DNA from: Bacillota bacterium
GTDB lineage: Bacteria; Bacillota; Sulfobacillia; RBS10-35; JAJYVM01
DNA: 11,944 nt
Direction of reading: 5' to 3'
NCBI GenBank assembly: GCA_021792015.1
Contig: JAJYVM010000080.1
Span: 1-11,944 of the forward strand
The translations under genes were made by a program, and so were the position numbers. Below are positions 7,351-11,944 of this stretch, in pieces. Under the pieces are notes generated by a model. It was not told the origin of the DNA. It did no database searches and saw only the letters and a list, made by a program, of their open reading frames with translations. Position 1 is the first letter of the stretch. Each line of letters starts with the position of its first letter.

Positions 7351-9195
7351 TCAGGCGCCGCCGCCCACGGCCCCGGTATACTCGCGGAACTCGATGCGGG
7401 AAGGGCGGGCGCGGTCGTGGTGGAGGGTCATGTGCGCGATCGGCCCGCGGATGTCCCACTCGTTGGCGCCACCCGTGTGCCAGTTGCGGTCGGCGAGGGG
7501 AAAGCAGGAGCCCGCCACCTCGAGCCGGATCCGGTGGCCGGGACCGAAGTCGTTGGCCGTGGCCATACCGCGGATGGTGACCTCGTACACGGTGCCAGGC
7601 ACCAGGGGCAGGGGCTTCCCGAATCCCTCGCGGTAGCGCAGGCGGAGGCAGCTCCAGGCCACGTTGTACGCCGTGCCGTCCGGATACACATCCACCAACT
7701 TCACGAAGACGTCCGCGTCGGGGACATCGGCGGATACGTGCAGCACGGCCTCGACATCGCCGACCATGGCCACGCCCTGCTCCAGCGGCGGGCTCGAGTA
7801 GACGAGGACGTCGCTGCGGCACTCCACGGGGCGCTGGTCGGCGCAGATCGGGTCGCTGCCGAGGGCGGTGCCCAGGCTGGGGACCGGATTCTCCGGATCG
7901 GCGATGAAGCGGTCAGGCTCGGCCTGGGCTTCGGCCGGGGCCGCCTGGAGGACCCCGTCGCCCCAGAGGGTGTTGGCCGCGCCGCCGCTGATCAGGTACA
8001 GCCGGCTCACCCGGGTCTCGGGCAGCGGCCAGCGCTCGCCCGTCAGCCAGGTGCCGGCGCCCATCAGGAACACCTGCACCTTGGGCATGGGCTTCCAGGC
8101 CTGCGCATCGCCGGCCAGAAACCGCCGGAACCAGGCCATGATGATGTCGTCGTAGGGAAAGACGGTGTTGCCCATGGGGCGCTCGCCCAGCATCGCCTGC
8201 GGCGACTGCGCCCGGATCATGGCGCAGTGGCCGGTGCCGGCCATGATGAGGTACTGGTCCGGGTGGTGCTGCTGGAACTCGAACAGCTTGAGGGTCTCGT
8301 AGGCCCCGATGTCCAGCCAGCCGTTGATGTTAAGGGCGGGGGTCGCCCCCGTGGACTCGGCCCGCAGCAGGTCGAGCTCCCGCCAGCCGGGGTCGGCGGG
8401 CGTGCGGGTGATATAGGTGTCGTAGCCACTCTCCGGGATGCCCATGCGGCGCAGGACATCGGCGCTCGGTGGGCGCATGCGGATGCGCGCGAGGTGTCGC
8501 GCGTAGTCCGGGTCGCGGGTGCTCGGGGCGCTGAAGGAGAAGTTGCGGAGCGCGCGCGCCAGCTCGTCGGGGTCGTCGCTCGGGTGCAGGCGCGGCCGGC
8601 GCAACAGGCCCGAAGGGCCGTACCAGGCCGTCCAGGTGCTGAGCACGGGCACGCCGCCCTTGTAAAAGAGGCCCTGTGAGCCCTCGGCGCCGGGGATGTC
8701 CCCGACGCCAGCCCCGGCGCTCATCGGCACGCCCGCCTTGAGGGCCGGATGGCCCCGGGCACTGATCAGGAGTTGGTTCTCGGCCGGCGAGGAGCAGCCG
8801 AGCAGCCCCACGCTTCCGCTCGACCACGGCTGGGCCGCGATCCAGCTCAGGGTGTCGGCACAGTCGTCGGCAACGTGGCCCAGGAGGCTGAAGTCGCCAT
8901 CCGACCAGCCCGTTCCGCGCTCGTTCTGGATCACCACGGCCCAGCCGGCGCCGAACACGCGCCGGTACACGTCGTACGGCAGGTGCTGCGTGTACGGCGT
9001 GCGCTCCATGACGACGGGAACCCGGCCGGGCGCCCGGGGCCGGATCACGACGGTGGCCAGGCGCACCCCGTCGCGCATGGGGAGCATGAGGTACTCCACG
9101 AGGTACCTGTCGCCGGTGGCGCCAAGCGCCTGCACGTGGCTCTCCAGGGGTGTGGGCACGCCGGGATAGAGGTCCATCACCGTCGGCTCCGCCAT
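7351..9195 (-). CDS. CocE/NonD-family serine hydrolase with X-Pro peptidase-type C-terminal domain
   Basis: This 614-residue protein starts at an ATG 7 nt after GGAGGTG (complement of about 9203-9209). The reading frame runs further upstream, but that part is low-complexity Pro/Gly/Arg and has no ribosome site. The N-terminal 'LMLPMRDGVRLATVVIRPR' block opens an alpha/beta hydrolase domain like cocaine esterase and S15 peptidases. The likely nucleophile is S135 in GLLGCSSPAENQ; partners are D295 in NGWLDIGAYETLKLF and H323 in AGTGHCAM. The motif is GxSxP, not GxSxG. The C-terminal third (SDVLVYSSPPLEQGVAM, then DVFVKLVDVYPDGTAYNVAW and GHRIRLEVAGSCFPLADRN) is the jelly-roll domain of this family. 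It hydrolyses acyl esters or amides; the substrate is unknown. No signal peptide is seen, so it is probably cytoplasmic. It is first in an operon with the hisJ-like gene. Confidence 0.9.
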   Translation of the reverse strand: MAEPTVMDLYPGVPTPLESHVQALGATGDRYLVEYLMLPMRDGVRLATVVIRPRAPGRVPVVMERTPYTQHLPYDVYRRVFGAGWAVVIQNERGTGWSDGDFSLLGHVADDCADTLSWIAAQPWSSGSVGLLGCSSPAENQLLISARGHPALKAGVPMSAGAGVGDIPGAEGSQGLFYKGGVPVLSTWTAWYGPSGLLRRPRLHPSDDPDELARALRNFSFSAPSTRDPDYARHLARIRMRPPSADVLRRMGIPESGYDTYITRTPADPGWRELDLLRAESTGATPALNINGWLDIGAYETLKLFEFQQHHPDQYLIMAGTGHCAMIRAQSPQAMLGERPMGNTVFPYDDIIMAWFRRFLAGDAQAWKPMPKVQVFLMGAGTWLTGERWPLPETRVSRLYLISGGAANTLWGDGVLQAAPAEAQAEPDRFIADPENPVPSLGTALGSDPICADQRPVECRSDVLVYSSPPLEQGVAMVGDVEAVLHVSADVPDADVFVKLVDVYPDGTAYNVAWSCLRLRYREGFGKPLPLVPGTVYEVTIRGMATANDFGPGHRIRLEVAGSCFPLADRNWHTGGANEWDIRGPIAHMTLHHDRARPSRIEFREYTGAVGGGA

Positions 9196-9478
9196 CGCCG
9201 CGCACCTCCCGAGCTGCCGGGGATCGATCAGCACTTCGGCCCGCCGCCCGGATGACCCTCCTCCGCCCGGCCCGCTGGCGGCGCCTGGCCGCAAAGCAAG
9301 CGACATCCGCGAAGAGTTTGAGTACGGCCGGCGCATCCTGGCGGTGCCAGGCGCGGGGGCGCCTCCCCGGGGTCGGAACGGTACCGATCCGTGCCGCCTG
9401 CGGCCCGCCGGCGTCGGCAGCACCCCACTGCGCGGGCCGGGGCGCGGGCGGCCACCAGCCGGCTTGAGGATTCGCTCG
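9196..9478. other. Intergenic region upstream of the hydrolase operon
   Basis: No gene is supported. It holds two overlapping, mutually exclusive hairpins: CCTGGC/GCCAGG (9337-9351) and AGGCGC/GCGCCT around GGGG (9349-9364). It also holds the operator-like palindrome annotated at 9374-9391. I could not pick a convincing -35/-10 pair for the minus-strand hydrolase operon. Confidence 0.5.
9374..9391. promoter_or_regulatory. 18-bp operator-like imperfect palindrome
   Basis: CGGAACGGT and ACCGATCCG are inverted half-sites with one mismatched pair and no spacer, centred on CGGTACCG. It lies about 180 bp upstream of the hydrolase start. Size and symmetry fit a dimeric repressor site, but no adjacent regulator gene is present. 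Confidence 0.3.
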
Positions 9479-9529
9479 CCGTACAGTACGGTCCAGGGGT
9501 TCGTAACTGCTCATCGTAGTACGGACGAT
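9479..9529. repeat. AGTACGG repeats and inverted repeats at the IS607 left end
   Basis: CCGTACAGTACGG (9479-9491) is a perfect palindrome around a central A. AGTACGG recurs at 9518-9524, 33 bp later (about three helical turns), inside a second inverted repeat, ATCGT/ACGAT (9513-9529). They lie between the hydrolase region and the tnpA promoter, where the recombinase binding sites of an IS607 left end would be expected. The role is inferred. Confidence 0.45.
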
Positions 9530-9548
9530 CCAAGGCAGTTCAGGACTA

Positions 9549-9577
9549 GTGACATCAGAACGCCCGTTCGCTATCAT
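9549..9577 (+). promoter_or_regulatory. Near-consensus promoter of tnpA, predicted leaderless
   Basis: GTGACA (9549-9554) and TATCAT (9572-9577) each match five of six sigma-A consensus bases at the ideal 17-bp spacing. Transcription would begin about 7 nt past the -10, at the tnpA ATG itself (9584-9586). No usable Shine-Dalgarno site fits between, so the mRNA is probably leaderless. Confidence 0.6.
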
Positions 9578-9583
9578 GGAAGC

Positions 9584-10255
9584 ATGGACCAGCTGATTCC
9601 GGTGGAACGTGCGGCGAAGATGCTCGGCGTGCATCCGAAGACGGTGCGCCATTGGGACGAGCAGGGCAAAATCCGTATCGTGCGTACTCCGGGCGGCAAG
9701 CGTCGGGTCCCGGAGAGCGAAATCCGCCGTCTGCGCGGGGAAGTGCCGTCTACCACGAAACAGCGGGTTCTCGCCGTCTAAGGCAGGGTCTCCTCCCACG
9801 ACCAGAAGGCGCACGGCGACCTGGAACGGCAGGTGGCTCACATCCGTGCCGTCATGGAACAGAGTGCTGAGTTGGCGTTCGTGGAGACCCTCACGATCAC
9901 CGACGTGGCATCCGGTCTGTCGGACAGGCGTACCGGCCTACTGCGGCTAATGGGTCTGGCCCGCGAAGACCGGGTCACCGACCTGGCTATCACCTACAAG
10001 GACCGGTTGACCCGATTCGGGTTCGGGTACTTGGAGCAGTTCTTCACCGGCTACGGCGTGCGCATCCACATCGTGGACGGCCAAGAGGACAAGAAGTCGC
10101 TTCAGCAGGAGTTGGTGGACGACCTGATCTCCATCGTCACCAGCTTCTCCGGGAAATTGTACGGCCTACGAAGCCACGGCAAGGCCCGCGAGCTGGTATC
10201 GGCAGTCAAGGGGGTGGTGTCGGATGCAGGCGAGCTTCCAGACCAAGGTAGCTGA
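9584..10255 (+). pseudogene. tnpA: IS607 TnpA serine recombinase interrupted by one in-frame TAA
   Basis: Codons 1-65 encode a MerR-like helix-turn-helix: RAAKMLGVHPKTVRHWDEQG at 9-28, then RTPGGKRRVPESEIRRLRG. Codon 66 is TAA (9779-9781). The same frame then continues GRVSSHDQKAHGDLERQVAH and, further on, DVASGLSDRRTGLLRLM, AITYKDRLTRFGFGYLEQFF and LVDDLISIVTSFSGKLYGLR to a TGA at 10253-10255. These are the catalytic domain and C-terminal helix of IS607 recombinases. The family reads 'V-Y-x-R-V-S-S' here, so TAA replaces a Tyr codon by one base, and the nucleophile, S70, lies after the stop. Everything else is well preserved, which suggests a recent loss. No good start site follows the stop that would retain the serine. 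It overlaps tnpB by 32 nt. Read-through is possible but unsupported. Confidence 0.9.
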
Positions 10256-11879
10256 GCAATCCCTCTACCCTGCGTTCGAGGCCATCGCGAATCTGTACGG
10301 CCAGGTCGAACGGCATCTCTACGTGGATTTATACGTGCACGGTCGGGACCTGAATCGGTGCAAATCCGAATACCTGATGCGCTTCGGCCTGACGGCGCGG
10401 CAATTCAACGCCGTCCGCATGACGCTGGGCGGGAAGGTGGAGGCGGGGCGGGAGGGCCTGTCGCTGCACGTGGCCAACTTGCGGACGGCTGTGGACGCTA
10501 CGGAAAAGGCCATCGGCAAGCTCGCCAAGCAGGTGCAGTCCACGGGCAAGCGCCCCAGGCGCAAGCGCGGCAAGTTCGTTCACGACGCCGAGCCGGCGGA
10601 GGCTCGAAAGCGCGCCGCCTTGCGTCTGCACCAGAAGCGGCGCCGGCTGGAGAACTTGCGGGTGCGGCTGGCGGCGGCGGAGGACGACCGCCAAGCGGGG
10701 CGCATCCGCCTGTGCTTCGGCGGCAAGCGGCTGTTCCGCAGCCAGTTCGACCTGCAGGAGAACGGATACCGCGACCACGACGAGTGGCGCGATGACTGGC
10801 GCCGGGTTCGCTCATCCCAGTTCTTCTGTCTTGGCTCCAAGGACGAGACTGCAGGCAACCAGACGTGCACGCGCCAACCGGACGGCAGCCTGCGGCTGCG
10901 GGTACCGTCGGCTCTGGTCGATCGGTTCGGCCACTGGGTCGATGTTCCTGCGGTGCGGTTCCGCTACGGCCAGCAAGCGGTGGAAGCGGCCATGGCCGCG
11001 GGGCAGGCGGTGTCCTACCGCTTCGTCCGGCGGCAGCGCAAGGGGCGCGAGGTGTGGTACGTGCACGCCACGGTGGAGCGGGCCGCCGCCACCGTGCAGA
11101 CCCATGTGCAAGCAGGCGCCGTGGGCGTGGATTTCAACCCCGCGCACGTCGACGTGGCGGAGGTGGACCGGTTCGGGAACCCGCTGCATGCACGGCGGAT
11201 TCCGGTCGCCGTCCAGGGTCGGAGCACGGATCAGGTCTCCGCCGCGTTGGGCGAGGTCGTGGCCGACGTGCTGTCCCAGGCGAAGGCTGCCGGCAAGCCG
11301 GTCGTGACGGAGCGGCTCGACTTCCGCGAGAAGAAAGCCCGGCTGCGCGAGGTCTCGGATCGGCAGGCGCGGATGCTCTCCGCGTTCGCCTACCGGCGCT
11401 TCCACACCCTGCTGCGGTCCCGGGCGGGCCGGGAAGGCGTCGGGGTCATCGAAGTCAATGCCGCGTACACGTCGGTCATCGGCCGTGCGAAGTTTGGCTC
11501 CGGCTACGGTCTGCCGTCGCACGCCTGCGCGGCGGTGGCGATCGCCCGCCGGGGCCTGAGGTTTGGGGAACGGCTCCGGTCCAGGTCCGCCCTCTCGCTA
11601 CCTGCAAGGAATCGCGGGAGGCACGTCTGGAGCGACTGGCGCCGTGTGGCCCAGAGGCTGCGTGCCGAGCGGGCACGCGGTCGGCGTCCCCCGGGGTCCC
11701 CGACGGGTCCTACGACCCGTTGGGGTGGTGGATCCGAGGGAGACCGCGGCAGGGGGATACCCCTATCCTCGGCGGCACCTGCGACAACGCAAGGCCCGCC
11801 GTGCGACGGTCTGGCTGCGGTCCCGGGGCGCGACCCCCCGGCGCAAAGCGTCGGCAGCGCTGTTCGGCCGGCGTCGTGA
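10224..11879 (+). CDS. tnpB: TnpB-like RuvC protein of the IS607 element, divergent branch
   Basis: This protein has 551 residues. The ATG at 10224 lies inside the end of tnpA, 7 nt after AGGGGGTG. TnpB proteins are RNA-guided DNA nucleases that help retain the element at its donor site. RuvC I is GAVGVDFNPAHVDVAEVD (D303) and RuvC II is KPVVTERLDF (E363). The last block is EVNAAYTSVIGRAKF then YGLPSHACAAVAIARRGLRF, in which H433 falls where standard TnpB has Asp (DRDxNAA). No CxxC zinc ribbon is present between II and III. This matches the branch usually annotated 'IS200/IS605 accessory protein TnpB-related'. The N-terminal half is basic with long helices (about 85-155). The tail after 480 is low-complexity, Pro/Gly/Arg-rich, and its DNA is rich in hairpins. 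Cleavage activity cannot be assumed. Confidence 0.85.
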   Translation: MQASFQTKVAEQSLYPAFEAIANLYGQVERHLYVDLYVHGRDLNRCKSEYLMRFGLTARQFNAVRMTLGGKVEAGREGLSLHVANLRTAVDATEKAIGKLAKQVQSTGKRPRRKRGKFVHDAEPAEARKRAALRLHQKRRRLENLRVRLAAAEDDRQAGRIRLCFGGKRLFRSQFDLQENGYRDHDEWRDDWRRVRSSQFFCLGSKDETAGNQTCTRQPDGSLRLRVPSALVDRFGHWVDVPAVRFRYGQQAVEAAMAAGQAVSYRFVRRQRKGREVWYVHATVERAAATVQTHVQAGAVGVDFNPAHVDVAEVDRFGNPLHARRIPVAVQGRSTDQVSAALGEVVADVLSQAKAAGKPVVTERLDFREKKARLREVSDRQARMLSAFAYRRFHTLLRSRAGREGVGVIEVNAAYTSVIGRAKFGSGYGLPSHACAAVAIARRGLRFGERLRSRSALSLPARNRGRHVWSDWRRVAQRLRAERARGRRPPGSPTGPTTRWGGGSEGDRGRGIPLSSAAPATTQGPPCDGLAAVPGRDPPAQSVGSAVRPAS

Positions 11880-11932
11880 ACCGAAGGTGAGCCTATGCCC
11901 ACCACAGGTCATGATCTTAGGAACGGTATGAC
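11640..11932 (+). ncRNA. Candidate omega-RNA scaffold overlapping the tnpB 3' end
   Basis: TnpB guide RNAs normally derive from the 3' end of tnpB plus the element's right end. Successive stem-loops occur here. CGTGCC/GGCACG is at 11661-11677. A 12-bp stem, CCCCGACGGGTC with GACCCGTTGGGG including one G-U pair and a CTAC loop, is at 11698-11725. CCGAGG/CCTCGG (11734-11772) encloses AGGGG/CCCCT with a GATA loop. CCGT/ACGG is at 11799-11809, CGGCGC/GCGTCG at 11839-11853 and GTCAT/ATGAC at 11908-11932. The encoded protein tail has no recognisable conserved residues, as expected if RNA structure is what is kept. The extent is approximate and the guide would follow the unknown right end. Confidence 0.45.
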
Positions 11933-11944
11933 GGAGCCGCAGGG

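Larger units (their letters stand above)
9479..11932 (+). mobile_element. IS607-family element with broken tnpA and intact tnpB
   Basis: The order tnpA (MerR-HTH plus serine recombinase) then overlapping tnpB on one strand is diagnostic of IS607. Ends are approximate. IS607 elements have no clear terminal inverted repeats and make no target duplication, so I used the AGTACGG repeats (from 9479) on the left and the hairpin-like GTCAT/ATGAC (11908-11932) on the right as plausible limits. The right end could lie beyond the window. A possible paired motif is CCGTTC-3 nt-ATCATG (9564-9578) and its inverse with a 5-nt spacer (11910-11926). Confidence 0.7.

Noticed and set aside
6532..8679. 715-codon open frame on the plus strand across hisJ and the hydrolase
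   Set aside because: It is antisense to two proteins with complete catalytic motifs and has no recognisable domain of its own.
9196..9423. N-terminal extension of the hydrolase to a start at 9423
   Set aside because: The extra 76 residues are low-complexity Pro/Gly/Arg, while the ATG at 9195 has a near-perfect GGAGGTG 7 nt upstream and begins just before conserved sequence.

Overview
The window is about 12 kb of high-G+C DNA. Strong Shine-Dalgarno sites, a 12-14-TM DHA2 transporter, a Bacillus-type HisJ phosphatase, a SWIM zinc-finger protein and an IS607 element suggest a high-GC Firmicutes lineage of the Symbiobacterium/Thermaerobacter/Sulfobacillus kind. That placement is an inference, because no rRNA or marker gene is present.

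Layout. 1-1100 is a gene graveyard on the minus strand. It holds a frameshifted serine-recombinase relic running off the left edge, a hydrophobic fragment, a stump of a GDT1/TMEM165-type transporter with the E-L-G-D-K-T motif, and a stretch with a 12-bp tandem repeat. 1238-3058 (minus) is an intact SWIM zinc-finger protein with a helical-repeat C-terminus. 3534 to about 4100 (plus) is a TPR-like gene broken by at least three frameshifts. 4379-4591 (plus) is a small YgaP/DUF2892-like membrane protein, preceded by a perfect 18-bp tandem duplication. 4922/5004-6491 (plus) is an EmrB/QacA-type MFS exporter whose 5' end looks frameshifted in a G run. It meets, tail to tail with a 14-nt overlap, a minus-strand pair: a CocE/NonD-type alpha/beta hydrolase (7351-9195) followed 9 nt later by a HisJ-type PHP phosphatase (6478-7341).

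9479 to the right edge is an IS607-family element. tnpA, a MerR-type HTH fused to a small serine recombinase, has a near-consensus promoter that would start transcription at its ATG. It is interrupted by one in-frame TAA where the family has a tyrosine just before the catalytic serine motif. tnpB overlaps tnpA and is intact, but it belongs to a divergent branch with no zinc ribbon and with a histidine where the third RuvC aspartate normally falls. The 3' end of tnpB is packed with hairpins, one with a 12-bp stem, as expected for an omega-RNA scaffold overlapping the gene end. This element is the most interesting part of the window: a dead recombinase next to a preserved, atypical RNA-guided-nuclease homologue.

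Limits. The many single-base frameshifts could be real decay or, in places, assembly errors. IS ends, promoters and RNA structures are read by eye.
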